Positions 1 to 10,477 of a stretch of 46,994 nucleotides of DNA are shown here, one piece after another. The notes under the pieces are model-generated. The model was not told the origin of the DNA. It did not search any database and saw only the letters and a program-made list of their open reading frames with translations. This DNA comes from Sphingomonadales bacterium. GTDB lineage: Bacteria > Pseudomonadota > Alphaproteobacteria > Sphingomonadales > Sphingomonadaceae. Made by a program: the position numbers and the translations under genes. The stretch is from contig JAIYAA010000085.1 of the NCBI GenBank assembly GCA_027489295.1, positions 1 to 46,994 of the forward strand. The letters are read 5' to 3'. Numbering within the stretch: position 1 is the first letter of the stretch; every line of letters begins with the position of its first letter.

Positions 1-47
1 AGCGCGGTCGCGACCGGGCGCAGGATGAAGATGCGCGACGGGCCCAC
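1..47 (-). CDS. RND efflux permease, N-terminus only (MdtB/MuxB-like)
   Basis: Only the first 15 codons lie in the window. They start at a GTG just 3 bases after the adaptor stop codon and read V-G-P-S-R-I-F-I-L-R-P-V-A-T-A. The S-R-x-F-I-x-R-P-V-A-T pattern is the usual cytoplasmic start of MdtB/AcrB-type proton-driven RND pumps, just before the first membrane helix. Its position directly behind an MdtA-like adaptor supports a tripartite drug efflux operon running off the left edge. The family call rests on this short motif and the context, so the exact subfamily cannot be told. Confidence 0.75.
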   Translation of the reverse strand, partial: MGPSRIFILRPVATA

Positions 48-50
48 CGG

Positions 51-1355
51 TCAGCCGCCCTGACGCGCGCTGCCGGACCGCCGCTTGCCGCTCCCCTTCG
101 CGTCGCGTGCCGGTGGGGCATCGTCGGGGAGGGCCACCTTGGCGCCTTCGTTCAGCCGGTCGGCGCCATCGGTCACCACCGTGTCGCCGATCGCCAGTCC
201 CGCGAGGATCTGCGTCTTGTCCGCCACCGCGACACCCGGCTTCACCTTGCGCTCGGTGACGGTGCGGTCCGCCTTGAGCAGCCAGACGAACGGGCCGTTC
301 GGGCCCGACTGGATCGCCGCGGGCGGTACCGTAACCGCCTTTTGCACGGTCTCGATGGTCAGGCGCACGTTGACGAACTGGCTGGGGTAGAGCTGGAAGC
401 CGGCATTGGCGAAGCGCGCCTTGCCCTTGATCGTGCCGGTGGTGGTGTCCACCCGGTTGTCGAGCGTCGAGAAGCTGCCGGTATCGAGCGTGTTGGTGCG
501 CGTGCTGTCCAGCGCGATCGCCGGGATCTGGGCACCCTGGGCGATGCGCTTCTGGATCTCGGGCGCCTGCTGCTGCGGAATGGCGAACTCGACGTCGATC
601 GGCTGGAGCGTGGTCACCACGACGATGCCGTTGGTGTCCCCCGCGCCGATATAGTTGCCGATATCGACCACCTTGAGGCCGGCGCGGCCGCTGACCGGCG
701 AGACGATCCGGGTATAGCCGAGGTTGATCTGCGCCTGCTGCACCGATCCGCGATCGGCGAGCACCGTGCCTTCGAGCTGGTGGACCAACGCCGCCTGCGT
801 GTCGCGGTCCTGCCGCGCGATCGAATCCTGGGTGAGCAGCGTGTTGTAGCGGTTCAGCTGGAGCCGGGCGTTCTCCAGCTGCGCCTGGTCGCGCGCCAGT
901 GCGCCGCGCGCCTGCATCAGCGCCGCCTGGTAGGGCCGCGGATCGATCACCGCCAGCGGCTGGCCCTTCTGGACGCGCTGGCCTTCGCGATAGAGCAGCT
1001 GGACGATGGTGCCCGAGACCTGGGGCCGCACCGTGACCGTCGCCGCCGGGGTGACGGTGCCGAGCGCTTCCACCTGCACCGGCAGATCGGCGAGCACTGC
1101 CTTGGCGGTGCCGACCGTGGTGGGGGCGGACATGCCCCCGCGCCGCCCGCCGCCGCCGGAGCGGCCGCTCCCCTGCCCCTGCTTGCCCGTATTCTCGCCG
1201 CCCTGCGACAGCAGCACGGCCAGCGCCACCAGCGCCACGATGGCAAGGATCCCGACGATCCAGCTGATCGCCCGTGCGCGACGGGACAGCGGACGCGACG
1301 GCAGCGATGTCGCGCGTCCATCCTGTGCAACAAGGTTCGGGTCGTCTCGATCCAT
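51..1355 (-). CDS. mdtA: RND efflux periplasmic adaptor subunit, MdtA-like
   Basis: This 434-aa membrane fusion protein should link an inner-membrane RND pump to an outer-membrane channel. It has a basic cytoplasmic start, one membrane helix (about residues 29-49), a Gly/Ser/Arg-rich linker, a biotinyl-lipoyl half motif (VRPQVSGTIVQLLYREGQ), a coiled-coil hairpin rich in Q, A and L (about 135-200), the second lipoyl half (IVSPVSGRAGLK), then beta-barrel and membrane-proximal domains. I chose ATG 1355, preceded by a GGACGAGAG ribosome site. The frame stays open to a GTG at 1439, but that extension is Arg-rich and lacks a clear ribosome site. The permease gene follows 3 bases downstream. MdtA is the closest recognised type, and the substrates cannot be read from the sequence. 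Confidence 0.9.
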   Translation of the reverse strand: MDRDDPNLVAQDGRATSLPSRPLSRRARAISWIVGILAIVALVALAVLLSQGGENTGKQGQGSGRSGGGGRRGGMSAPTTVGTAKAVLADLPVQVEALGTVTPAATVTVRPQVSGTIVQLLYREGQRVQKGQPLAVIDPRPYQAALMQARGALARDQAQLENARLQLNRYNTLLTQDSIARQDRDTQAALVHQLEGTVLADRGSVQQAQINLGYTRIVSPVSGRAGLKVVDIGNYIGAGDTNGIVVVTTLQPIDVEFAIPQQQAPEIQKRIAQGAQIPAIALDSTRTNTLDTGSFSTLDNRVDTTTGTIKGKARFANAGFQLYPSQFVNVRLTIETVQKAVTVPPAAIQSGPNGPFVWLLKADRTVTERKVKPGVAVADKTQILAGLAIGDTVVTDGADRLNEGAKVALPDDAPPARDAKGSGKRRSGSARQGG

Positions 1356-1511
1356 ATCGCTCTCGTCCTGCTTCTTCACCGTCGCGGATCCGCGAACACG
1401 CCCATGGGAGGGTCGCTGCGGCACGACCGCCCGGAACACGTCCAGATCGGATGCTCGTACGCCGGCAATGTCGCAAAACTGTGTCGGCTTGTTCGGCCGA
1501 GGGGTGCGATC

Positions 1512-1528
1512 GATCCCGGAACGGGATC
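1512..1528 (-). terminator. hairpin at the kdpE stop codon
   Basis: The arms GATCCCG and CGGGATC are perfect, with a 3-base loop, and the hairpin overlaps the TGA stop of kdpE. There is no U-tract, so it may be a weak or Rho-assisted end of the kdp operon. It sits just upstream of the promoter region for the mdtA-like gene. Confidence 0.35.
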
Positions 1529-2213
1529 AGGCGACGACCAGCCTGTACCCCACGCCGGGTTCGTTGACGATCAGCGCGGGGCGGCCGGGGTCCGCCTCCA
1601 GCTTCTGCCGAAGGTTGCGCACGACGATGCGGAGATAGTCGAGTTGCTGGACATGCGCGGGGCCCCAGACGTCGCGGAGCAGCTGGCCGTGCGCGATCAC
1701 CCGGTCCGGATGCGCGGCGAGGATCGCCAGCACGCCATATTCCTTTGGCGCGAGATGCACGGCCTCGCCATCGCGTCGGACGCGGCGGTGGACAAGGTCG
1801 ATCTCGATCGCGCCCACGGTCAGCTGCTCGCGCTCGGCCGATCCGGCGAGGCGGTGGCGCAGCGCGGTGCGCAGCCGCGCCAGCAGCTCCTCGGTATCGA
1901 ACGGCTTGGTGCAATAGTCATCGGCGCCGAGGTCGAGGGCGGCGACCTTCTCGCTCGTCTCGGTGCGGGCGGAGACGACCATCACCGCCGCCCCGCCGGC
2001 CTTGGCCTGCTGGATCAGCTCGATCCCGTCGCGGTCGGGCAGGCCGAGATCGAGCAGCACCGCATCGGGCTTGTCGATGCCGAAGGCGGCGATGGCCTCC
2101 CGCGCGGTCGCCGCCTCGATCACCTGGTGGCCCGCGCGGGTGAGTGCCCCGCGCAGCAGCCGCCGGATATGGCTGTCGTCCTCGACGATCAGGACCTTGG
2201 TTGCGCTCGCCAT
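1527..2213 (-). CDS. kdpE: KdpE, response regulator of the K+ uptake operon
   Basis: This 228-aa OmpR/PhoB-type regulator has a receiver domain (acidic pair near residues 12-13, phosphoacceptor Asp about 55 in LLDLGLPDRDG, conserved Lys in the TKPFD motif) and a C-terminal winged helix ending in the usual YRL segment. KdpE is phosphorylated by KdpD and activates the kdp structural operon under K+ limitation or osmotic stress. Here it is the last gene of that operon, 8 bases after kdpC, so it would be made in an autoactivating loop. The cognate kinase gene is about 5.5 kb away on the other strand, whereas kdpD and kdpE are adjacent in enterobacteria. Confidence 0.93.
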   Translation of the reverse strand: MASATKVLIVEDDSHIRRLLRGALTRAGHQVIEAATAREAIAAFGIDKPDAVLLDLGLPDRDGIELIQQAKAGGAAVMVVSARTETSEKVAALDLGADDYCTKPFDTEELLARLRTALRHRLAGSAEREQLTVGAIEIDLVHRRVRRDGEAVHLAPKEYGVLAILAAHPDRVIAHGQLLRDVWGPAHVQQLDYLRIVVRNLRQKLEADPGRPALIVNEPGVGYRLVVA

Positions 2214-2221
2214 GGCTTCGC

Positions 2222-2794
2222 TTAGCGAGCGCCACCCTGCCGGTCGAGCGCCAGATTGAGCGCGAGCACGTTGACGCGCGGTTCGCCGATCAGGCCGAGC
2301 AGCGGCGTCTGCACGTTCGTCTCGACCAGCTGGGAAACGCGATCAACCGGAATGCCGCGCGCCTTGGCGATGCGGGCGACCTGGAAGCGGGCGGCTTCCG
2401 GGCTGATCTCGGGATCGAGGCCCGAGCCGGAAGCGAGCAGCAGGTCGGCAGGGGCGTCGGTGCCGAGGCGTTTCTGATCGGCGGTCACCCGGTCGATCAG
2501 CTTCTTGCTCGCAGGGCCGAAGTTCGAGCCACTCGAGGCGAGCGAATCATAGCCGTTGCCGGCGGCCGAAGGGCGCCCCTGGAAATAGCGAGCACCCGCG
2601 AAGCTCTGGCCGAGCAGCATCGAGCCGCGAAGTTTGCCGGCATCGTCGCGGACCAGCGAGCCGTTGGCCTGGGCGGGAAACAGCAATTGCCCCGCCCCGG
2701 TCAGCACCAGCGGATAGACGATGCCCAGCAGCGCCGCGAAGACGAGGGTGAGCAACAGGGTCGGGCGGAGGCCGGAAACGAGATCGGAACGCAT
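2222..2794 (-). CDS. kdpC: KdpC, stabilising subunit of the K+-transporting P-type ATPase
   Basis: This 190-aa protein has one N-terminal membrane helix (about residues 9-30, LRPTLLLTLVFAALLG) and a periplasmic domain with the family motifs YFQGRPSAAG, GSNFGP, the Ala/Ser-Gly-SGLDP-x-ISP block, and a C-terminal VNVLALNLALD. KdpC associates with KdpA and raises nucleotide affinity of the complex. ATG 2794 has a GAGGA ribosome site 7 bases upstream. The length matches the family (about 190 aa). It lies 13 bases after the outer-membrane-type gene and 8 bases before kdpE, so it is co-transcribed although it is separated from kdpB. Confidence 0.95.
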   Translation of the reverse strand: MRSDLVSGLRPTLLLTLVFAALLGIVYPLVLTGAGQLLFPAQANGSLVRDDAGKLRGSMLLGQSFAGARYFQGRPSAAGNGYDSLASSGSNFGPASKKLIDRVTADQKRLGTDAPADLLLASGSGLDPEISPEAARFQVARIAKARGIPVDRVSQLVETNVQTPLLGLIGEPRVNVLALNLALDRQGGAR

Positions 2795-2807
2795 GGCGGA
2801 TTCCTCC

Positions 2808-3635
2808 TCAGAAGCGGGTGGAGACGCCCAGATAGACCTGGGCATCGGGGGTGGCCTGGTTCAGACCGAAATTGGCGCCGAGATCGAGCTGGAGCGTCGG
2901 GCGCAGCAGATAGCTGGCAGCGACGTCGGCCGAAGTCTGGGTGACATGACCGGCGGGATCGAAATTGCGGGCCGCCCAGAACTCGCCGATCAGCGTGAAC
3001 TTAGACGTGATCGCCTTGCCGAGATTGACCGTGCCGACCAGCTGGGCATGGTGGCCATGCCCGTCGCTGTCGGCGAGGATGTCGCCTTCGGGACCGAAGG
3101 TGAGCGTGAACCCCTTGGGCAGCGCGATGTTGACCGGCACGGCAACGCCACCCTCGGTCTCGCCATTGCCGATGCCCGTCTTGGCAGTGGGGATCTTCAC
3201 GAAGGGCAACAGCGCGATCTGCACCTGCCCCGCCGGATCGGTGAGGCGCTGCTTCAGCCGCAGCGTCAGATCGCCGACCCCGTGCAGCGTCTGGGTGCCG
3301 GTGGCAGTGCGGGTGCGCACCGTCGCATAGGGCGCGATGCTCGCCTCGATGTCGGTCGAGCCGGTAAGCCCGTATTTCAGCGTCGGGTTGGTGTAGAGGA
3401 TCGTATCGACGCGGGTGTCGCCGCTGTCGGTGCGGGTCCAGTTGAGCATGTCGGTCTCGAGCTGCGCCTTGCCCTGCGGCACGGTGCAGGCGAAGTTCGA
3501 CTTGGTCGGGCGGTCGGTGCACAGCGCCGGCTCAGCCGGGGCCGCTGCCGCCGGGGCGGCGGGCACGGTGTCCTGCGCGAAAGCGGGAACTGCGACGAGG
3601 GTCAGCGACGCGAACGAAAGAAGCGTACGGAACAT
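2808..3635 (-). CDS. outer-membrane beta-barrel-type protein inside the kdp operon
   Basis: The 275-aa product has a clean Sec signal peptide cleaved after AFA near residue 20, an Ala/Pro-rich spacer, and alternating-hydrophobicity strands ending in an aromatic residue (VYLGVSTRF), as in outer-membrane barrels. The segment CTDRPTKSNFACTVPQGK resembles the putative transporter family related to the MetA phenol-degradation protein (Pfam Phenol_MetA_deg), judged by eye. It sits 14 bases after kdpB and 13 bases before kdpC with its own ribosome site, so it is translated with the K+ pump. A role in K+ passage across the outer membrane or in envelope adaptation is inference from position only. Confidence 0.75.
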   Translation of the reverse strand: MFRTLLSFASLTLVAVPAFAQDTVPAAPAAAAPAEPALCTDRPTKSNFACTVPQGKAQLETDMLNWTRTDSGDTRVDTILYTNPTLKYGLTGSTDIEASIAPYATVRTRTATGTQTLHGVGDLTLRLKQRLTDPAGQVQIALLPFVKIPTAKTGIGNGETEGGVAVPVNIALPKGFTLTFGPEGDILADSDGHGHHAQLVGTVNLGKAITSKFTLIGEFWAARNFDPAGHVTQTSADVAASYLLRPTLQLDLGANFGLNQATPDAQVYLGVSTRF

Positions 3636-3649
3636 GGTTTCGAAAGTCC

Positions 3650-5668
<2,019 letters not shown>

Positions 5669-5679
5669 GGTTCTCGTCC

Positions 5680-7383
5680 TCAGAAGAGCTGGCCGCGGAG
5701 CAGCGTCACGTGATCGGCGATCGGCCCCAGCGCCAGACTCGGCAGGAAGGTGAGCCCGCCCAGGATCAGGATGATGCCGACGAGCAGCCCCACCCACAGC
5801 AGTCCCGTTGTCGGGAAGGCGCCGACACCGCCGGCGGCGTGCTTCTTGGCGGCAAGGCTGCCGGCGATGGCCAGCACCGGCACGATCACGAAGAAGCGGC
5901 CGAGCCACATCGCGATGCCCAGCATCGCGTTGTAGAAGGGCGTGTTCGCCGAGAGTCCGGCAAAGGCCGAGCCGTTGTTGCCCGTCGCGGAGGTGAAGGC
6001 GTAGAGGATCTCCGAAAAGCCGTGCGGGCCGTTGTTGGCGATGCCTGCCAGGCCGGCCGGCATAACCGCCGCGATCGCGGCACCGCCCAGGATGCAGAGC
6101 GGCAGCGTGGCGATGGCGAGCACCGCCAGCTTCACTTCGCGCGCCTCGATCTTCTTGCCGACATATTCGGGCGTGCGGCCCACCATCAGCCCGGCGACGA
6201 ACACCGACAGGATGGCGAACAGCAGGAAGCCGTAGATCCCCGCGCCGACGCCACCGACGACGATCTCGCCGAGCTGGATGTTGAACAGCGGGATCAGGCC
6301 GCCCAGCGCGGTGAAGCTGTCGTGCATCGCGTTGACCGCGCCGCACGATGCCGCCGTGGTCACCACCGAGAACAGCGCGCTGGCGACGATGCCGAAGCGG
6401 GTTTCCTTGCCCTCCATATTGGCACCGGCGACATGGATCGCATGCAGTGCCGGATTGCCGGCCGATTCCGCCGCATAGGTGACGGCGACGCCACCGAGGA
6501 ACAGCACCGCCATCGCGGCGAGGATCGCCCAGCCCTGGCGCGTGTCGCCCACCGCCTTGCCGAAGGTCCAGGTAAGGCCGACGCCGACGAGGAAGATCGA
6601 CAGCATCTGCACCAGGTTGGTGAGCGCGGTCGGGTTCTCGAACGGATGCGCGGAATTGGCGTTGAAGAAGCCGCCACCATTGGTGCCGAGCATCTTGATC
6701 GCTTCCTGGCTGGCCACAGGGCCCAGCACGATCGTCTGGCGCGCGCCTTCCAGCGTCGTCGCGTCGATGCTGCTCGCGAGCGTCTGCGGCACGCCGCAGG
6801 CGATCAGGAACAGCGCATAGACGATACAGGCCGGGATCAGCAGGTACAGCGTCACGCGGGTAAAATCGGCCCAGAAATTGCCGATGCCGCGCGCTTCCTT
6901 GCGCGCAAAGCCGCGGAACAGCGCGAAGGCGATGGCGATGCCGGTCGCAGCGGACGTGAAGTTGTGGAGCGTCAGCCCCAGCGCCTGCGACAGGTTCGAC
7001 AGCGTGGATTCGCCCGCATAGCCCTGCCAGTTGGTGTTGGTGGCGAAGCTGATCGCGGTGTTGAACGCACCGTCGGCGTTCATGCCGGCAAGCCCGCGCG
7101 GGTTCCACGGCAGCACCGCCTGCAGCCGCAGCACCGCATAGGTGAGTAGCGCGAGCGCCAGGTTGAACAGGATCAGATGCAGCGCATAGGTGCGCCAGCC
7201 CTGCTCGGCTTCCGGATCGATACCGCCGATGCGGTAGATGCCGCGCTCGACGGGACCGAGCACGCGGTGAAGCGGGGTACGGCGGCCTTCGTAGAGCGCG
7301 AAGAGCCACAGGCCCATCGGCTTGGCGGCGGCCGCCAGGATGGCGACGAACAGGGCGATGAAGCCCCAGCCTTGGAGTGTCAT
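5680..7383 (-). CDS. kdpA: KdpA, K+ channel-like subunit of the K+-transporting ATPase
   Basis: The 567-aa product is a polytopic membrane protein of the K+ channel superfamily that binds and moves K+ in the KdpFABC complex. Selectivity-filter-like loops are visible, including [31 protein letters not shown] and [14 protein letters not shown]. The length matches the family (about 560 aa). ATG 7383 has a strong GAGGAGG site that overlaps the kdpF stop codon, 10 bases upstream, which suggests coupled translation. It is the first large gene of the minus-strand kdp operon. Confidence 0.97.
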   Translation of the reverse strand: MTLQGWGFIALFVAILAAAAKPMGLWLFALYEGRRTPLHRVLGPVERGIYRIGGIDPEAEQGWRTYALHLILFNLALALLTYAVLRLQAVLPWNPRGLAGMNADGAFNTAISFATNTNWQGYAGESTLSNLSQALGLTLHNFTSAATGIAIAFALFRGFARKEARGIGNFWADFTRVTLYLLIPACIVYALFLIACGVPQTLASSIDATTLEGARQTIVLGPVASQEAIKMLGTNGGGFFNANSAHPFENPTALTNLVQMLSIFLVGVGLTWTFGKAVGDTRQGWAILAAMAVLFLGGVAVTYAAESAGNPALHAIHVAGANMEGKETRFGIVASALFSVVTTAASCGAVNAMHDSFTALGGLIPLFNIQLGEIVVGGVGAGIYGFLLFAILSVFVAGLMVGRTPEYVGKKIEAREVKLAVLAIATLPLCILGGAAIAAVMPAGLAGIANNGPHGFSEILYAFTSATGNNGSAFAGLSANTPFYNAMLGIAMWLGRFFVIVPVLAIAGSLAAKKHAAGGVGAFPTTGLLWVGLLVGIILILGGLTFLPSLALGPIADHVTLLRGQLF

Positions 7384-7393
7384 GCGGCCCTCC

Positions 7394-7483
7394 TCAGAAA
7401 CGCTCGGGCCGCAGCAGCACTGCGACCAGATAGACGAGCAGCGCGAGCGCGGTCGCGCCGGCGAGCATCAGATGCAGGCCCAT
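7394..7483 (-). CDS. kdpF: KdpF, small stabilising subunit of the K+ ATPase
   Basis: This is a 29-aa single-helix membrane peptide: start [13 protein letters not shown], then a hydrophobic run, ending [12 protein letters not shown]. The Y-L-V/L ... L-L-R-P-E-x-F ending is typical of KdpF. A GAAGG ribosome site precedes ATG 7483, and the kdpA ribosome site overlaps its stop. KdpF sits between KdpA and lipids and stabilises the complex. Gene callers with a length cut-off would miss it. Confidence 0.9.
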   Translation of the reverse strand: MGLHLMLAGATALALLVYLVAVLLRPERF

Positions 7484-7487
7484 GCGC

Positions 7488-7571
7488 TCAGGCCTTCACG
7501 CACAGCTGGACGAAGGCCAGCGTCAACAGGAAAAGCCCGCCGAGCGCGGCGAGCCAGAGGATGTCGGACAT
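7488..7571 (-). CDS. 27-aa membrane micro-ORF leading the kdp operon
   Basis: The frame reads M-S-D-I-L-W-L-A-A-L-G-G-L-F-L-L-T-L-A-F and ends VQLCVKA. It is one predicted membrane helix with an acidic start and a basic end. An AAGGG ribosome site lies about 8 bases before ATG 7571. The stop is 4 bases before the kdpF start, and the kdpF ribosome site lies inside this ORF. I do not recognise a named family. The placement suggests a leader peptide or an additional single-helix partner of the Kdp complex. It could be a chance ORF, but the ribosome site, the tight packing and the amphipathic design argue for a real gene. Confidence 0.6.
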   Translation of the reverse strand: MSDILWLAALGGLFLLTLAFVQLCVKA

Positions 7572-7736
7572 GGGGTTGACCCTTGTTTGGCGCCGCCGGG
7601 TGACGGCCTGGCACGCGATCTAGGGCCGAGGGCCGTTAAACTTCGACGGCGAAACCCGGGCACCGGCATTAAGATTCCATATAGTCGGGCGGTCGGCCGT
7701 GGCGCGGCGCGGGACGGCGGACTAGGACAGGCGGCG
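7572..7736. promoter_or_regulatory. divergent promoter region between the kdp operon and kdpD
   Basis: These 165 bases separate the minus-strand kdp operon from plus-strand kdpD, so both must be initiated here. Two short AT-richer islands stand out in GC-rich sequence, TTAAACTTC near 7637 and ATTAAGATTCCATATAG near 7669. They are plausible places for KdpE contact or -10 elements, but I cannot assign boxes with confidence. No riboswitch fold was recognised. Confidence 0.4.
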
Positions 7737-10355
7737 ATGAACGACCGCCCCAACCCCGACGCGCTGCTGCGCGAAGCCCGTCGCGAGGCGCGCGGCCGGC
7801 TGAAGATCTTCCTCGGCGCGGCCCCGGGCGTGGGCAAGACCTTCGAGATGCTGCGCGAAGGCGCCGAGCGGCTGCGCGCCGGCAAGGACGTAGTGGTCGG
7901 CGTGGTCGAGACGCATGGCCGCGCCGAAACCGAGGCGCTGGTCACCCCGTTCGAGGTCCTTCCCCGAAAGGCCGTCGAGCACCAGAGCCACCGGCTGGAG
8001 GAAATGGACCTCGACGCGATCCTCGCCCGCCGCCCGGCGCTGGTGCTGGTCGACGAGCTCGCCCACACCAACGCCCCCGGCTGCCGCCACCCCAAGCGCT
8101 GGCAGGACGTGGAGGAGCTGCGCGACGCCGGCATCCATGTCTACACCACGCTCAACGTCCAGCATGTCGAAAGCCTCAACGACGTGGTGGCCAGCGTCAC
8201 CCGGGTGCGGGTGCGCGAGACCGTGCCCGACGCGATCTTCGACGATGCCGAGATCGAGCTGGTCGACCTGCCCCCCGACGAGCTGATCGATCGGCTGAAG
8301 GACGGCAAGGTCTATGTGCCGGCCGAGGCCTCCCGCGCGCTGGCGCACTTCTTCTCCAAGGCCAACCTCTCGGCGCTGCGCGAAATGGCGCTGCGTCGTG
8401 CCGCACTCAGCGTCGACCGGGCGATGCTCGACCATCTCGACGCGCTGGCGGTGCCCGGCACCTTCGCGGCGGGCGAGCGCGTCTTGGTCGCGATCAGCGA
8501 GCTGCCCGGCGGTGACGGGCTGGTGCGCGCGGGCAAGCGGCTCGCCGATGCGCTGAAGGCCTCGTGGCAGGTGGTGTTCATCGAAACGCCGCGCGCCGAC
8601 CGCTTCCGCGCCGACCAGCGCCGGCGCGTCGCGGAAGCGCTGCAGCTGGCGAGCAGCCTGGGCGCCACCGTCGCCACCGTGCCCGCCGCCACCGTGATCG
8701 ACGGCCTGCGCACCCACCTCACCGGCATGCGCGCGACGCAGCTGGTGATCGGCCGCTCGCGCCGCAGCTGGTGGTTCGAGCTGCGCCACGGATCGGTGGT
8801 CGAATCGATGCTGCGGTTGACCGAAGGCGTGGCGGTCCACGTCCTTCCCGCGGCGGAGAGCCGCGCCGGCGAACGGCAGCGCGCCGGCCTTCCCGCGCTG
8901 GGCCGCTGGCACGAGCACCTGGTCGGCGCGCTTGCCGTGGCGCTCACCGTGGTGCTGGGCCGGGTTACGCTGCCGCTGATCGGCGCCGGCGGCACCGACC
9001 TGCTGTTCCTGCTGCCTGTCATCCTGATCGCCTTCCGCTTCGGCTTCGGCCCCGGCGTCTCGACGGCCATGATCGCGGGCCTGGCCTATAACTTCTTCTT
9101 CCTGCCGCCGCTCTACACCTTCACGATCGGCGATCCGCAGAGCGTGCTCACCTTCTTCGTGCTGACCGGCATCGCGCTGTTCACCGCGAACCTCACCGGC
9201 CGGCTGCGCGCCCGCGCCACGCTCGGCACGCGCAGCGCGCAGGAAAATGCCGCCGTCGCCGCCTTCGGTCAGGCACTCGCCCGCGCCTCGGACACCGAAA
9301 CCACCAGCCGGGTGGTGTGCGAGGAAATCGCGCAGCTGCTCGACGTCTCGGTGCTGCTGCTGGTCCGCCGCGACGGCGCGCTGGAACGGATCGCCAGCTA
9401 TCCCGAGGACGCGCCGCCGATGGGCGCGGTCGACCATGCCGCCGCCGAATGGGCGTGGAGCAGCGGCGAGGCCGGCGGGGTCGGCACCGGCACGCTGATC
9501 GCCGCCGACTGGCAGTTTCACCCCTTGCGCACCAGCCTGGGTGTGCTCGCGGTGATCGGCCTCGCCGCACCGGACGGCCGCGAGCCGATCACCGCCGATC
9601 GCGCGCTGCTGCTGTCCACGCTGCTCGGCCAGGCCGCGCTGGCGCACGAGCGGCTGCGACTGGAACACGACGTGCGCGAGGTATCGGTCCTGCGCGAGCG
9701 CGACCGGCTGCGGGCGGCGCTGCTTTCCTCGATCGGCCACGATCTCAGGACGCCGCTCACCTCGGTCGCGGCGGCGGTGGACGCACTGGCCGCCGCCCAT
9801 CCCGACGAGCCGGCGACCGGCATCGCCCGCGCGGAGGTTTCGCGGCTGCGGCGTTTCCTCGACAATCTGGTCGACATGGTGCGGATCGATGCCGGCGCCG
9901 TGGCGCTGAACCTGGAGCCGATCGACCTGACCGATGCGGCCGCCGCCGCCGTGCACGACCTGCGCGACGTGCTGGCGGGCCGCGAACTGGTGCTGCGCGT
10001 GCCGCCGGACCTGCCGCTGGTCCGCGCCGATCCGCGGCTGCTCCACCACATCCTGCTCAACCTCCTGTCCAATGCGGCGGTGCATGGCGGGGAGGGCGCG
10101 ATCGAGATCCTCGGCCAGCGCCGTCCCGACACGGTGCGGCTGGCGGTGCGCGATCATGGCCCGGGCCTGCCGCCGGGCGAGGAAGCGAGCATCTTCGAGA
10201 CGTTCGCCCGCGGTACCGGCAGCGACCGGGCCGGCGGCAGCGGCCTCGGCCTCGCCATCGCCAAGGGCTTTGCCGGGGCGATGGGCGCCCCGATCAGCGC
10301 CGCCGATGCGGACGGCGGCGGCGCCGTGTTCGCGATCGATCTGCAGCCGGTCTGA
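7737..10355 (+). CDS. kdpD: KdpD, K+/osmotic sensor histidine kinase
   Basis: This 872-aa kinase (E. coli 894 aa) has the complete KdpD layout. The N-terminal KdpD domain carries the Walker A motif GAAPGVGKT (residues 27-35) and VLVDELAHTN. A universal-stress-like domain follows (about 250-370), then four membrane helices (DUF4118, about 395-488), a GAF-like region (about 510-640), HisKA with phospho-His 668 in IGHDLRTPLTS, and an ATPase domain with N (LNLLSNAAVHGG) and G boxes (DHGPGLPPGE, GGSGLGLAI). ATG 7737 follows an AGGACAGG ribosome site. It is divergent from the kdpFABC operon that holds its partner kdpE. The next gene, a Crp/Fnr regulator, follows 122 bases later. Confidence 0.96.
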   Translation: MNDRPNPDALLREARREARGRLKIFLGAAPGVGKTFEMLREGAERLRAGKDVVVGVVETHGRAETEALVTPFEVLPRKAVEHQSHRLEEMDLDAILARRPALVLVDELAHTNAPGCRHPKRWQDVEELRDAGIHVYTTLNVQHVESLNDVVASVTRVRVRETVPDAIFDDAEIELVDLPPDELIDRLKDGKVYVPAEASRALAHFFSKANLSALREMALRRAALSVDRAMLDHLDALAVPGTFAAGERVLVAISELPGGDGLVRAGKRLADALKASWQVVFIETPRADRFRADQRRRVAEALQLASSLGATVATVPAATVIDGLRTHLTGMRATQLVIGRSRRSWWFELRHGSVVESMLRLTEGVAVHVLPAAESRAGERQRAGLPALGRWHEHLVGALAVALTVVLGRVTLPLIGAGGTDLLFLLPVILIAFRFGFGPGVSTAMIAGLAYNFFFLPPLYTFTIGDPQSVLTFFVLTGIALFTANLTGRLRARATLGTRSAQENAAVAAFGQALARASDTETTSRVVCEEIAQLLDVSVLLLVRRDGALERIASYPEDAPPMGAVDHAAAEWAWSSGEAGGVGTGTLIAADWQFHPLRTSLGVLAVIGLAAPDGREPITADRALLLSTLLGQAALAHERLRLEHDVREVSVLRERDRLRAALLSSIGHDLRTPLTSVAAAVDALAAAHPDEPATGIARAEVSRLRRFLDNLVDMVRIDAGAVALNLEPIDLTDAAAAAVHDLRDVLAGRELVLRVPPDLPLVRADPRLLHHILLNLLSNAAVHGGEGAIEILGQRRPDTVRLAVRDHGPGLPPGEEASIFETFARGTGSDRAGGSGLGLAIAKGFAGAMGAPISAADADGGGAVFAIDLQPV

Positions 10356-10415
10356 TCGGAAACCGGCGGCCCCGCAGAAAACATCCATAATCGATCGCCT
10401 GCATCCGGATCGGAC

Positions 10416-10434
10416 TTGCCACGCTGCGTCGCAA
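10416..10434. promoter_or_regulatory. 19-base palindrome, candidate operator of the Crp/Fnr gene
   Basis: TTGCCACGC-T-GCGTCGCAA is a dyad in which 8 of 9 arm positions pair around a central T. It lies 43 bases before the GTG start of the Crp/Fnr-family regulator and 60 bases after kdpD. The TTG...CAA ends recall Fnr-type half sites, but the spacing is wider than the classical TTGAT-N4-ATCAA. Autoregulation is inference. Confidence 0.5.
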
Positions 10435-10477
10435 CCAACATGGTGGCGACAAAGCTTGGACAGCGACTATCTGGGCC

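Noticed and set aside
7572..7736. c-di-AMP or other K+-responsive riboswitch before the kdp operon
   Set aside because: No conserved pairing or terminator-antiterminator set could be found by eye, and a KdpDE pair already explains control.
7722..10388. 888-codon open frame opposite kdpD
   Set aside because: It is the antisense shadow of kdpD. High GC at third positions removes stops on the opposite strand; the translation is Arg/Gly/His/Gln-rich with no domain.
10356..10477. small plus-strand ORF between kdpD and the Crp/Fnr gene
   Set aside because: No start with a ribosome site and no coherent protein; the stretch holds the palindrome and promoter.
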